Under the pieces are notes generated by a model. It had not been told where the DNA came from, searched no databases, and worked only from the letters and a program-made list of their open reading frames with translations. Positions 34,803-46,906 of a stretch of 64,000 nucleotides of DNA are shown here, piece by piece; positions within the stretch are counted from its first letter, which is position 1, and each line of letters starts with the position of its first letter. This DNA is from Selaginella moellendorffii (taxonomy: Eukaryota > Streptophyta > Lycopodiopsida > Selaginellales > Selaginellaceae), in assembly GCF_000143415.4 (NCBI RefSeq), contig NW_003314301.1, positions 390,242 to 454,241 on the forward strand. Direction: 5' to 3'. The position numbers and the translations under genes are program-made.

Positions 34803-35266
34803 GTATCTGGAGCCTGGAACTCTTCCCAGGGATGAGGCCTAGAGGACGCTCTTGCCAGGTGTTTAGAAGAGGTAACTTCGTGGGCAACGGAGCTGGCCGA
34901 GAAGTGGTGGTGGCGGAAGAGCTAGGAGCTTGCGAAAGATTTGTTTTTGGAGATGGATGATCTTTGGTGGAAGATGGAGATGGAGAGGGATTAACCGGTG
35001 GAACAAATGGAAGCTTTGGGCGAGAGAGTCTTATGTGCTCGTAGCGGCAGTGGCTGCCATAGGAGCAAACACCGCTCTGGTAAAACGTACAAATCTGAGA
35101 GGAAAAACGTCCGAGAAAAAACCAAGAACAAATTGAATTGGGATCGAACAATCTTACGTTGCTGGATGGATCGTCGAAGCTGTGGGAGAATTGGCAGGAA
35201 TCGCCCTTGAGGCACGCGCCGTGGAGATAATACTTGGAGAGGATTCTACATCGGATCAATCGATAG
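34803..35266 (-). pseudogene. Makorin pseudogene, middle fragment
   Basis: It repeats the 5' half of the makorin gene, including introns: [38 protein letters not shown] and the Pro/Ser-rich linker ([14 protein letters not shown]). Retained introns show a DNA duplication rather than a retrocopy. It lacks about 40 bp of exon 3 near the gypsy junction, and other small deletions shift the frame. Homology stops in intron 1 at about 35,266 and resumes at about 39,240. Confidence 0.85.
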
Positions 35267-35794
35267 CAGCAGTGAGCGAGAGCGCTACGAGCAGAGAAGA
35301 GCGGCAGTCACCAAATGTGGCCCTTGCATTCGATCGTGGCACTCGCATTCCCATCGCCACAGCGCTCGCCAAAGAAGTCGCATCGATGATGAGGATTTCG
35401 CTCAAGCTCGAAGTCCGGTTCATCACCATAGTCTCTGGCTTGATGTGTTTTTCACATTGCTCCTTATTTTTCTGGCTAGATCTCCCGCCAGGAATTGCTC
35501 AATCCCCTCTCCGGTTGGAATCAATCTGCACGCGCATTGGAGCAATTCGCGCAAGAATCGCAATATACTCTCATGATTTTCTTTTAAGAAACATTCCAGC
35601 TCAGAAGGTCTCCAACTTCAAACGAAATTCTCAGTACACTTTGTTTTGTCGCTGGCAACCCGAGTTATATATATACGTCCATTTGGAAGACAGATACTCG
35701 TGTAGAAGTGGTGGGGCCTAGAATCCCAACAAAATCCCGCCACGTGTACGACACTTCATCAGTTAATTGCCACGTCACCAGCTAAATATTGGAC

Positions 35795-35920
35795 GGCTTG
35801 AAGATCGACGGCTTCGATTTGCCCACAGTGGACGGCTCAGATTTTGTATAAAAGAACGGTTCAGATTGTTTTAAACACACGGTCTAAAGTTTACATCTAA
35901 GGACGGCCCAGATTTTATCT
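35795..35920 (+). repeat. Degenerate repeats of a GGACGGCTCAGATTTT-like unit
   Basis: Variants follow one another: GGACGGCTTGAAGAT, CGACGGCTTCGATTT, GGACGGCTCAGATTTT, GAACGGTTCAGATTG and GGACGGCCCAGATTTT, spaced 17-45 bp apart. Between them lies TATAAAAGAAC, a TATA-box-like sequence. It could be a promoter-proximal array for a nearby gene, or simply a decayed satellite. Confidence 0.6.
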
Positions 35921-35924
35921 AGCA

Positions 35925-36700
35925 CATTGCCATGAAGAGGAGTCTTCCAGGGTCCATGTAACTTGGCATTCCTGAGCTTGACATCACGCCACCTGAAAGG
36001 AGAAAACAAAGGTAAGTCAAGAGAAACAAAGTAATGGAGTGAACAATTTGTGGGAGCTTGAGAGCTTCTTTAAAAGTTCCTAGATTGCTGACAATTGCAA
36101 CAATGTCACTTCTGACAACTTAAAGCAGAAAGAAATAATAACAAACAACCTTCATCGTTTCCACTAGTGGACCAAGTTTGCGAATTACACTTAGAAAGCA
36201 AAATCTTGGGAGAGGAACAAATATTACCATCTGTGGCTTTCACGAGGTTTTCCATGTCAAAAAAAAAGGATTCAAGGAGAGAGAAAAGAAAAAAGGAAAT
36301 TGGGGTTCATGATCGTCATGTGAAGGTCACACTTTTGTCTCCTCTTTGACCTCTTCAACAAAAGAAGAATCAGTGAACTATAGAAAAGGAAGTAAAAAAG
36401 AACAAACCTTGACTGCAGCTTGAAGTCGTCCACCGTCTCAGTCGAGTTGGAACTGGACACAGACATTGATTCCACTCTCGGCATATCTGCTCGAGGAAGA
36501 TAAAAAAATAGAAGATCAGAAGTTTGACAAAACTGGAGGATACTTACTTCGATTCTCCTAACGATCAACTTCCAGGACGAAAAGGCGAAGCCAAGGACGA
36601 GAGCTTTCCAACAATCTTGCCGTCGGAGAAGCTGATCAAGTCCCGATGCACGCTACGAGGCGCTAGGGTTTTGAGGAGCCGTCATAAGTTCTTTTGTGAG
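35925..36700 (-). CDS. Possible small multi-exon gene, product unknown
   Basis: Several minus-strand blocks with plausible splice sites look coding: PRVESMSVSSSNSTETVDDF (about 36,487-36,404), MENLVKATDG (about 36,255-36,215), DIVAIVSNLGTFKEALKLPQ (about 36,115-36,050) and WRDVKLRNAKLHGPWKTPLH (about 35,990-35,925) ending in a stop. I could not find a first exon with a clear ATG, nor a family. This is a tentative gene model, and some blocks could be chance. Confidence 0.3.
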
Positions 36701-37984
36701 ATCCTCGCAACGTTCGTAGCTCAAACTCACTGCAGTGGAACAAGCTCGTGCCTTTGATGTATCAACACGAGGCGGATGAAATAGAGGCCACTCGAATCCT
36801 CCTCCTCTAGCGCCCAGAGTAGGACGGAGGAAGCGCTCGCCAATGCAGGGGAGCCACGCGCCAGAGAGTTCGTGCCCTTCATACGAAAACGACCAGACAG
36901 GAGAGATTCTTCCGACTGCGACAGCTACAACCAGGAAACCTTGCAGTTTCACGGCCATCTGACGAGCAGGTGGCAGAGCATGGGGCGGAGCATGGTACCG
37001 GGTATGGCATGTCCCATGGTAGATTTCTCGAGCGAGCATGAGTGCCTAAAGAGGACAATCCTTACAGTCTCGGTCGGCATGGCTTTACTAGAGTGGACAG
37101 GACGCGAGGCGGAGCGACATCACGCTTGACAGCTTTCAGAACTTCTGGGCAAGCAAGAGGGGCGTCGTCCTGGGGGCTCTTCCCAAGGAATGCCTGACCC
37201 AAGGAGTGACGGATGAATATGTGAAATCGTATAAAAAGCAGTGTAGTCTGTTCGTGGAGCTTGCCAAGGCTATAGCTGCTGCAGAAGGGGTGCTCGTCGA
37301 CATTACGTGGGGCTCAGAAGGCGCTGAGGACCCTGTTTTTGAGGGAGGTACTCCAGAAGGCCAGACAGTTTCTTCAAAATCGGCGATACATGGATCGGTA
37401 TAGAGTTGAAGAATACAAAGAGTCGTAGCCACAAGATTGCCGATGCCAGGGGATAGGTGGTTATTCTTGGTAACTTGTTGTGGAGGCGGAGAAGCAGATC
37501 CGAGCTGTTCTACACGTTCCAGAATGAAGTCCTTGGCCTTGTCGGGAACGGCATCGGCGTGCAATGCGTGAGGCAGATCCATGCTTATGGGCGGCGCGTG
37601 AAAACTTATGACGGGCCGCTGCTTCCACTTGCGAATGTGGATTGGATTCCTACGCGATAGACAAGGTGTCACCGTCTCTGGAGTGGGTGGCCACTGCTCT
37701 TTATCGGGTAGTGATGACCAATGCGTCCAACATGAGTGCTCGTGGCGAAATGGACCAGGACGGCTTCCACCGCAAATACGGCAGCCTCAAACTCCTGACC
37801 CGGGATCTCCAGCTTGCAAGCGTGACAAGAGTCGCCAAGGAAGTTATGGTAACTGTCGTGGGAGCTACCCGGAACAACAGGATATCCGTGGTTATGAAAG
37901 TCTTGTGGGAAGGCGAAGTGTGGTGAAGTTGGCCACAGAAGCAGAGGCACGCAGCAAGGCCCTTGAGGAACCTGACGAGCTCCC

Positions 37985-38330
37985 TACTGGAGGCTGGGAA
38001 AGGTGGTTCCAGACGGCCCCAGCACCGCGACGTTCGTGTCGATCCTTACGCCGGGCTAGAGTTCTTCGAATCGATGGAGCCGCGATTTGGGAGATGGAGC
38101 ACTAAGTCGAGGATGGCGAGGAAGATGCCATTAGCGGCAAATGCGGTGATTGTGCTGGCGGCGTGTCGGAAGTGGCGGCGTGTGGAGATTGGCGAGGTTG
38201 CGTTTGAGGCTTTGATCGATCTGGGCGAGCGGCATGCTGCAATCTATCTCCTCATGGCTGGGATCTACGCGGGCGAGGGGAGGTGGGCGGATCGAGAGCA
38301 ATGCGATCGTTGTTTCATGCAATCAATACC
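37985..38330 (+). pseudogene. PPR/E-domain relic
   Basis: One frame reads VIVLAACRKWRRVEIGEVAF and then AAIYLLMAGIYAGEGRWADR. This parallels TLLGACRKWKNAKIGKVAFE and AAYVLMADTYASLGLWEESA of the intact gene at 23,517. Just upstream, bases resembling the 'TFVSILTA' repeat are in another frame with a deletion before the E region. No DYW domain follows. It is a third PPR copy of the same general type in this window, broken. Confidence 0.65.
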
Positions 38331-39239
38331 CAAGTTACCAGTTCAACCATGTGTGAAGGAAGTCAAACCGCGCCAACAGCAGAAAGATCGAATCCTTCAC
38401 TCATAATTAAGAAACTAAAAAAATTTACGTCTCCCTGAACGATTCTTCAGTCAAGAGTTTCACGTCAACTCTCCGATTCCGGCTACGCTTTTGTATGCAG
38501 CAATCGGAGTGGCTCGCAATCCATAGCCACACTGGCTTCCCCGCCCTGAATCATGCTATCTCCTTTTCGCTCAGCTTCATGCAGCATATTTGTGGGGAGC
38601 ACCTTCTGTTGTCCCGCCACGAAGCTCCAGCCAAGTCTGTTCACACCACAGGAAACGGAATCAAGAAAAGAGAAAGGACAACAACTCACTTGCGCAGTAG
38701 CGGCGGGTAAAGGTGCCGTCCGTGCTCCTCGATGAGAGATGTCACGATCGCAGTCCTGATTTGCAGAACCTCAAACTCATCACCAGGCACAGCAGCATCG
38801 CATCTTGAGGCAGCAATAAAGCAAGCTCTCCTCGTCGTGCACCACGTCCGTGGACCTCCCCCCACAAAAGTAACAATCCGGGGACATCTCCCAGTTGGGG
38901 ATTTTGGGTATACCATACACCACTTCCAAACTTGGCCAGGCTTTGTCCACCACGCGTACCAGGCTCGAAAATGGACGACTGCAGGCCAGACACCCCAGTC
39001 TATCAAGCTGTAGACACCATCCTTGATAGACTTGGGCTGGAGATTTTAAACTGGTTTTAATTTAAGAAAATAGGATTAAAAGTTTTAAACCATAGTTGTT
39101 AAGAAAATCAATCACAACCATTTAAAACCTAGAATTCAAGCTATTAATAAAAATAGAATATGCTCAAACTCCCAATGAGCAAACCAAAAACACAAATTTT
39201 TAAACTTAAAAAATAATTCTTTTATTTATTGATTGCTAT

Positions 39240-39300
39240 CTTGGGATCACCGTGACGAAGAACCGTACGACCTAATTCCCTAAAGGTCAAAACTATTTAA
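39240..39300 (-). pseudogene. Makorin pseudogene, right fragment (start-codon and promoter region)
   Basis: GATCACCGTGACGAAGAACC and the following ACGACCTAATTCCCTAAAGG match the sequence around and upstream of the makorin start (27,813-27,865) almost base for base, in the same orientation. The start codon is changed (GATCACC against GCATCACC). This is the outer end of the duplicated segment. Confidence 0.8.
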
Positions 39301-39739
39301 CCTGGTTTTAGGGCTTTTCCTCTCCGCCACCTTTTCATCCAAAGCTTATGTTTAGAGTTCCGTTTCCGTGATCCAGGGTTTCTTTCTTGATATGTCGATG
39401 TGATCTTCCTCTTTTCTCGATGATCTCCATCTTTCTTCCTCGCATCTTCGCATATTCCAAGAAAAAAGGTGTAAAAAGAGGGTATTATTAAGCTAATTAT
39501 TTTGGTTTATTGATTAGTAAAAAGGAGAGAAAAACCACAAAAAGGGGGGGAAAAACGAAACAAAGAGCCGGTTCTCATCACCTCGGGAATGACGCTGATC
39601 ATAGCAGAGTTCCTCCGCTACAGCTTCATAAAAAAAAAAGAGAGAAGAAAACAAAAAGAGAGAGAGAGGAAGACCGAGACTCCATTTTTCTTTTTTGCGC
39701 TTCTAGAGTCGTCATGTACAGTGTCGTTGTGATGAGATT

Positions 39740-41470
39740 TCACACGTTGAGGATGACCGAAGCAACCTTGTCCTTCCTCTGGACGGCCTTGACCGCGGCC
39801 ACTCTCGCAGCGTTTGCTGCTTTGTTCGCGGCCGCCACGGCCTTGTTGACGCGATCATCCACTCGCGGAACGTCCAGGGCTTTCTTCCCAGCTCGTCTCG
39901 CTTCCTGGAAGCAACAGCTCGATTAGATCCGATCGAGAAAGCTAAATCTTCGCACTTGGCTGCTACTAAGACTCGAAGAACTCGAAGAAAGAAGACGAGT
40001 TTGCTACTAAGACTCGAAGGACTTGAACAACGTGAGAGAGGAGTTTACCTGGACGACGTTGAGAACTTTGGCGTGGCTGACGGCCGTCGAGGAACCTGGA
40101 GCCGGGTTCAGTGTGCTGGGAACCTCCAATGCACCGCAGTTCCAGTGGCCGGCCTGCGTCTCGCCGTTTCGAAACGTGTAGAGTCCCAGGCCTTGCTTGC
40201 GGCCTTCGTGCCAGGCACCCTCGTACAAGTGCCCGTTCGCAAAGTGGTAGACTCCATAGCCATGCATCTTGTCGGCGAAGTACTCGCCAGCGTAAGTATC
40301 ACCGTTCCTGGAACAAAGCCAAAAGAAAAGGTTGGAGGAAACTTTCTCGGACGATCAAGCTTACCTGAATCTGTAGTAGCCAAAACCATGCTTCATCCCA
40401 CGCTTAAACTCCCCCACGTACCGACTTCCATCCTCGCAAGTCTGGACGCCATAGCCGTGACTTTGGCCTCCACACCACTCCCCGGAGTAGACATCTCCCG
40501 TGTAGAATCTGTAAACTCCATAGCCGTCTCTCAATCCTTGCCTGTACTGCCCCCGGTACCGGCTTCCTCTAGCCCAAGTCTCGACGCCATAGCCGTCATA
40601 CTTCCCATCCACCCAGTCTCCCTCGTATTTCCCACTCAAGTAGAAGTAGTAGACACCACTTCCCGAGAATCTTCCCTGGTAGAACTCACCTTCATACACG
40701 TCTCCGTTGCTGTATCTCTGCACGCCTTCGCCAAAAAGCCGGCTTTTCTCGATCCTCGGCTTGGAACCGATGGTCCAGGTAATTGTCGGCCCACCAGCAG
40801 TAGCAGCCGAGGAAGAATTCGAGCACCTCTTGTCCCTGTGATCGTCCAGGAAAATCCCCAGCGGCCGCAGGAGCATCCCATTCAGCCGGCTGTGCGCCAA
40901 GATGGTCCGAAGCACGTAGAGCGAGTGCGACTTGGAGGAGACGAAGTGGACGAGAGCCACCCTCGCGCAGAAGGCCAGAGCCGCGAAGAAGAGCAGCATC
41001 GCGAGAAAATCCAGCCAGAAGCTCCCAGTGCTGGAGCCCGAGTAAGAAGAACTGGCACTGGTGGATAAGCCCAAGCTCGAGGAAGACGAAGATGGAATGC
41101 TCGTAAACTTCCAGTACCACCACACGAAAGGGACGAGGACGAGCACCACTGGAGGTAGCAAGAGCTGGAACTCAAACCGGGTGCCTCTTTGATGAAAGCC
41201 CACTATATCCTGTCCTCGCGGAGTCTGGTCGACCTCTGGCAAGAATCCACCGCCGCTACGCCCACCGCCACCACTACCACCACCACTACCGCCGCCGCCG
41301 CCACCTACATCGCTGCTCAAAGAGGAGGAAGAGCCCACTGTGAGCTCCGATAAGCACGAGAGGCTATCAATCCCGGCCTTGACAGTCGGCGAGCGGCACA
41401 GCGATGGAGAGCGTCCTATCTTGGAGATTATCAGAGATTTTCCAGTCGCCGATGGAGACTCGATCTCCAT
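39740..41470 (-). CDS. MORN-repeat membrane protein
   Basis: Three exons (41470-40365, 40307-40049, 39904-39740) give about 509 aa. The N-terminal 100 residues are Ser- and Gly-rich; a glycine run (GGGGGGSGGGSGGGG) lies near residues 55-70. Two hydrophobic spans follow (LLLPPVVLVLVPFVWWYW; FLAMLLFFAALAFCARVALV). Then come about eight MORN repeats, such as YSNGDVYEGEFYQGRFSGSG, YEGDWVDGKYDGYG, YRGQYRQGLRDGYGVYRF and YEGAWHEGRKQGLG. The C-terminus is an Ala/Lys helix (DRVNKAVAAANKAANAARVA). The order matches a conserved land-plant MORN protein family (Arabidopsis At4g17080 type) from memory. MORN repeats usually bind membrane lipids. Start at the ATG of MEIESPSATG. Confidence 0.92.
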
Positions 41471-42235
41471 TCTTTCTTCTAGCTCTTGGATTTCCCCCTC
41501 AAGACACCATAATCCGCTGCCCTGTGCATCCTAGAATCCCTCTAGCTCCTCCTACCTCGCATTCTTGGCCGATGATCCAGCGCTGGAATCGTGGCAAGCT
41601 CGCGCATTCCAGGAGAGGGAGAAGCAATCAATCGATACGCACCTCCACTGTAGCAACCCTAAAACAACGAAGAACGATCGCGATTCGCGATTGCGTCGCC
41701 GGCTTGTCACTGCCAATACTGCCGCGCCGATCCAGGAACCCTAGGCGGCGACCTGCGCGCGCCAGGAGAATCTCTTGCGCGCCCTCGCGTTGCTCGCGAG
41801 TGATTCTCTCCCTCGTTTTTTTCCAGCAAAGAAAGAAGCTAAAATGGTAAGAAAATCCTCTTTTCACCTGATTAGTAAAACCGTTTGCCACTTAGCGGGG
41901 TGAATATGCCGCGGAACATGCTCTCAATTATGCCGCTTGCCAGCGTGGCCGATAGCGACTTAAGATTAATCAATATGATTGGATGGTTTGGAAGAAATTT
42001 TTCTCCTACGTTTTGTATGCGTTGGTTGATACTATCGACCTGGGCCTACTTTCTAAGGTTGAAAGAATCTAGGATTCAAATAATAAGAATATCTGATCAT
42101 CAAAGGTTCCATATAAAATATCTACTGGTAGTATACAAGTTTTATAATAATATTATAATGTAAAGGTTAACTAAAAGATAACACAAATTGGCCTTTAAGC
42201 CCTTGAAGAGAGAATTAGGGCTTTAGGTTTCTAGC

Positions 42236-42632
42236 ATGGCGGGAGGCGATGGCTCAGGTCAGTGTGATGGGATCCATGTCCTTTTCCTGGCGGCGCATTC
42301 CTAGCTATTGCAATCTTCGCAGTGGACAGGCGCCTCACGGATTTGGAGAAGACGCAATTGCGGCGCAACAAGTTCGCGCTCAAGATTGGGTTTGGCCTCT
42401 TTTTCGCTGTAAATATCGTCTTGATTGGTAAGTATTTGCATTTCTAGGGGTTGTTCTTTCGAATTTTATATTTTTTGGAGCAGGGCATGCTTTAGTGACT
42501 GATCCAAAGTCTGTTTATTCGCCGGATCATCACACCAATCTCCGGAAACAGAGATTGGCCGCTAGAGAAGCCGAGAAAAATCTTCAAGACTCGCAAAAAC
42601 CTCTCGGAGACTCGCCACAAGCCGCAAGTTAG
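42236..42632 (+). CDS. Small single-pass membrane protein, function unknown
   Basis: Three exons (42236-42257, 42305-42427, 42484-42632) give 97 aa, with every junction in frame. The N-terminus is short (MAGGDGS), then comes a basic stretch (DRRLTDLEKTQLRRNKFALK), one membrane span (IGFGLFFAVNIVLIGHAL), and a charged soluble tail (HHTNLRKQRLAAREAEKNLQ). The introns are 47 and 56 bp, with GT-AG borders. It is too short in each exon to stand out as an open frame, and it is supported by splice logic alone. I do not recognise a family. Confidence 0.6.
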
Positions 42633-45453
42633 AATTCTTTGCGAGGTACGTATGACTTCTCCTCTCCAGTTTTACTTTTTCCCTGGTTTTGTTCTTGATG
42701 CCATATTCAGGACTGCGAACTCGACGTGAAAATCACTCTTTACATTTTGTCTCAGAGCTTTGGAATACTTTTTTCGTTTTCTCAATGGAGGGATTGCGGG
42801 CTTGCTTGAAACTTCCTCTCTGGATTGGAACTTGTAAGATACACCAGGACCTTTCTCGATCAAAAGTTGCGACATGGGGGCTACCTTCTTTTTCTAAAAG
42901 AAAAATGGATGGACCCAAGCCTGATGATCCAATCCTCCTAACGTTTTTCACATATCCAAGTAACCATTGCGAGCTAGCACTTTTAAGAATTGTTCAGAGT
43001 TTTCAATTGTGTCACAAAAAAGGATGTACTGGCAGGAGTTTTTTGTTTGAAGTGTTATACAAGGAATTCAACCATTTTTGTCCCAAAACTTTTGGAGATT
43101 TTTTCTTTCTTTAGATCTTCGCCATATCCAAAATAATTTTAAAAGGAAAAGATTATACGCACCAACAGAGGACACAATGTATTGCAACAATGGGCTCTAC
43201 AATTTTTTTTTTTTCTTCTCCCTCAAAGAAGTATCATGGCCTTTTCGTGGTAAAGAGCGGCGAAACCATCAAAACGATTCTAAACTTGTTGTGCAAAATT
43301 TGATATCGTCATGAAATGAGGTCACAAAAAACAATTCGTTTTCTAGCCTGATGTCTGCAGAGTAACACTTTTAAAGATTTTCTTACATGCATTCTTTTGA
43401 TCGATCGTGCCAGATGCAAAAGTTTAACAAAAACTCAGGAACGAATATTCTTGACCAAACCAGCGAGCATTTTTCAAACGTGGAAACCTTGCCTTTTCCA
43501 TGAGGAAACCCTAATTTCAAGGTGTTCACTGCCAAAACGGGAAAGAAAGATTGGTTTTTTCACACAGAGCTCCAGAACAGGTACACATATGTCACCATCC
43601 TGTCTGTGTGTTTGTTTGTGCTTGTTTGACTGAGCTCTTTTTGACCAAGTCTCTCTAAATTTCTTTCCAGTAATTCTTTTATTTTCAAAATTGAAAATAA
43701 AAATTTCTGCTTCAGCTGCTCTGCACAATGCAAATGCAGGTCTGCCACAGACCCCTGGCTGCAGTCTGAGGAAAAATCACCTCCTCCTCCCATCCATCCA
43801 TCCATCCTCTCACTTTCATACTAATCTCTTGTTAATTTCCATGCCTAGTGGAAAGCAAGTGCCCCTCCCTCCCTCCTTTTTTTTTGTTCCTAGGCCCAGC
43901 ACAGACAAACAGATGGCAGCAAGAAGGATTCAGGAAAAACAGCAGCTTTCCTATCTATGCATTTTTAAAATGTTTTTTTTTGAGGGGTGTTTTTGTTTTG
44001 ATGCGGTCCAGTGCAATGGATCATGGGCTGCTAACACCTCTCCTCAGATGAGTCAATCAAGCATTGGCAGCTGTAACATCAATCCAATCTCATCAGGAAG
44101 GATTGCAACTGGGTGTCAATTTAAAAAAGAAAGGCTGGTTTGCATCCTGTCCCTTGATTTGGCCCACATCCGACGGCGGTTCCAAAGATTCCTGTTTCTC
44201 GAATTCGTGGCCTTGGTTTCAACTTGAACGTCAAAACAAAGCCAGCCAGCCAAGGAGAAAAGGTCCCACGTTTCCAGATTCTCCTGCTGCTCGATGCATG
44301 GACGGGGCATATTCCCAGTTCCAATAGATGAAATCATTATAACTGGAGAGGCACCTCCCCAATTATGAAGTCAGCTATAGCTTGCTAGAGTCGTCTGGAA
44401 AGCAAAGAGAGAAAAGAGAAGAAGAAACGTACATACAAATCGTTTGATGATTGACATTATGTGTGCGGTTCCTTCTGGAAGCCTGAGGTTTAAGCCTGGC
44501 AATTACTCTGTCTTAAGAAAGAGATCAGGAGATCAGGAGCTCACCAGATGAATCATTCCATTTGCAGCTAATTTGGAAAAGGAAATCACCCACCTAAACT
44601 TAGCGTTCACCCCCAAGTTGTTCTTCCAGATAAGTTTGTCTGTATTGTTTGCTCCTGTTGGCTGACAGAGACCTCATATTTGGAGACCCAAAGAGACCTG
44701 AGAGCTGTTGTAGCAAAAGAAAAAAGAGACCAGCAGGGATTAAAATACAGCAGGCAAGCAAGGCAAGCAAATCACACCTCCAAGAAAAACAAAAATCTTT
44801 GATAACCAGCAAACACATCACATGGGCTGTTTTTAATCCCTCCTGGCAAGAAACACCAACAAAGAGGTATAGAAGATACATACCTCTCATTGGAGAGATC
44901 TTGGAGCAGCAGCAGCAGCAGCAGTAAGCATGAGCCCAGTGGTAAGTTTTTCTCCAGCAAGGAAGTAAGACTTTGGTCACTTTGGCCATGTGTTTGCTGG
45001 CTGGCTGGCTGGATCATGTCATGTCATTACACTCTGGCAGCAGAGAAATTCCCTCCCTGTTCACAATCATAGACTCTTTTGATCCATCTCTTGTTTGTTT
45101 ACAGCACCTCTTGTTCAAGGACTGAGAAAGAGAGGGACGAGCATTAGATTAGATTAATTAGCGGCATATAAAACGATAAACGAGTGAATAAAACAATGGA
45201 AGCAGACATACCGAGAAATACCTCTGTATAGTGTGTGCGCGCGCGCATATCGCTATGCGGTGTGTGTGCCACGATGATCCAGCCAACTTGTTGCTACACC
45301 AAAGTCAAATTGCTCTCTGTGCACGACGGCATCATCACGCGGGGACGCGGTAAAAGATGGTGGGCTGCACTGTCTGCTGGCTGTTCAAACCAAAGGCAAG
45401 ACTCAAATTGATGAGCACGGAAAAACTTACGGCCGGGCCGAAAGTCGCTCGAG

Positions 45454-45507
45454 CCATCTAGTCGGTCGATGATCTTCCAGCCATCTAGTCGGTCGATGAT
45501 CATCTTT
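45454..45507. repeat. 27-bp tandem duplication
   Basis: CCATCTAGTCGGTCGATGAT is repeated head to tail with a 27-bp period, at 45,454 and 45,481. The second copy diverges only near its end. Confidence 0.85.
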
Positions 45508-46796
45508 GCGTTGGACCAGAGGTGGTAGGCAAGCAACAGTGGTGATCACCAGGAACGAACGCTCTCCTGGAAAGAAGAGAAAGAAAAGCAAGGATTCTTA
45601 GAGTTTGATTAAGTCTTGAGAGACTAAACTTACGTGCTTGTCGCTCTGGCGATGTCGGCCCATATGTCGCTATTCATGAACAGGAACAGTGCTGCTGCTG
45701 CTGCGGTGCTGAGCTAGTGCTGCGAACTTGAACGATTCCTTCCTTCTCGGCCAATATATCCCACAAATCTGGTCCTCTTTTCTTTTCTTCCGCTGGCTGC
45801 CTAGCGTTGAGCGCTCGGTCTCATGAACCAAAGGGACCCATCCGGAACACCACCTGCGCGACACGCTACCTCAAGCGGAGGACCCGGCGCTGGATTTCTT
45901 TGATTTTTCAATCCTGGAGGGCTCTTGAAAGCCAAAGCTTTTGTGGAGCGTCCTGTCTTGCTTTTCTTCTTTTGCTTCCGCTTTCGATAACTCGTTGTTC
46001 TTTCTCCGCTTCCCTCCTGTTGTTATGTAGTATATTTTTCGAGAGAGCTGCAGTCTCTCCATTTTTCTCCGCTCCAAATTTCTCGTTGATGTGTACGAAG
46101 CCCCTTCTTCTTCTATCATTTTCTATTCATGGCTCGGGGCGGTCTCAGTCTCGTCTGAGTTAGTTTCGCTGCTTGGCTCGTCCGCTCGCCTCGCTCGATC
46201 GCGCTTGTTTTCTTTTCCTCTTTCCTTTTCTTTATGGTTTCTTTTTAGTACTCGCAACTTCTTCGCCCGTTGGTCGGACAGTCCTCTCCTCGTTTTGGCT
46301 TTTCTCCAAATTTCAAGTGCTTCTATTTCCGCTCCTCGCCGCATATAATATCACCCTCACATTCTTTCTGTCCGCCGCTCCATGCAAATTTCCTGAAACC
46401 CAACGAAAGCCCATCAGCGGAGTGAGCACTTCCAAAGCAAAGTAGCTATGCTATATAGTTCTCTCTAGGCAGCAGCCTCTCTCACATCACTCACAAGCGC
46501 AGAGCTAGAATTTCAGCGAAGTCTGTCTGTACCTTGGTGGAGCGGAAGCAGCACTTGGAGCAAAGCAGCTCGCTCTCGCTCTCGTTGGTGCCTTGGAAGT
46601 GTTAAAAAATCCGCCTTGTTTGAGCAGTAGCAAGAACCGAGGTAATAGGTGCTATGGAGTGACCGTCGTCCATGTGCGGCCTCGTGCAACACTGTTGCTG
46701 TTGAATCCTACACGTGCACTCCCAGTTGTTCATCTTCCCGTTTGCTTGTGGAGCTATAGCCTGTGCTCATATCCCCAAATCATCACCTCCCTTTCC

Positions 46797-46906
46797 TTCT
46801 TCTTCTTCTTCTTCTTCCTCTCTCTCTCTCTCTCTCCATCTCCATCCTTGCAAATATCAATCAAGAGTCCTGGAAAAACAAATCGCTGAGAGAGAGAGAG
46901 AGAGCG
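46797..46906. repeat. CTT/CT and GA microsatellites
   Basis: A TTCTTC run followed by (CT)n near 46,800-46,840 and a (GA)n run at 46,887-46,905 are complementary and about 50 bp apart. They could pair in a transcript. They lie upstream of the AHL gene. Confidence 0.8.

Larger units (their letters stand above)
35267..39239. other. About 4 kb of inserted or rearranged DNA inside the makorin pseudogene
   Basis: The makorin copy is interrupted here. The stretch holds a cluster of short ACGGC-type repeats, a possible multi-exon minus-strand gene, a PPR relic and several open frames I cannot assign (for example 37,130-37,400 plus strand, containing DEYVKSYKKQCSLFVELAKA). About 39,010-39,240 is AT-rich with no gene. 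I see no LTRs or terminal inverted repeats that would identify it as one transposon. Confidence 0.5.

Noticed and set aside
37136-37672. 178-codon minus-strand frame
   Set aside because: Low-quality composition, no recognisable motif, and a competing coding-like reading on the plus strand; no choice can be supported.
38686-39013. Overlapping frames on both strands, one rich in Trp
   Set aside because: None shows a domain; the readings conflict and no start/splice pattern supports a gene.
44600-45072. Frames with Cys or Ser runs near 44,900
   Set aside because: Translations of CAG/CTG runs; no gene evidence.
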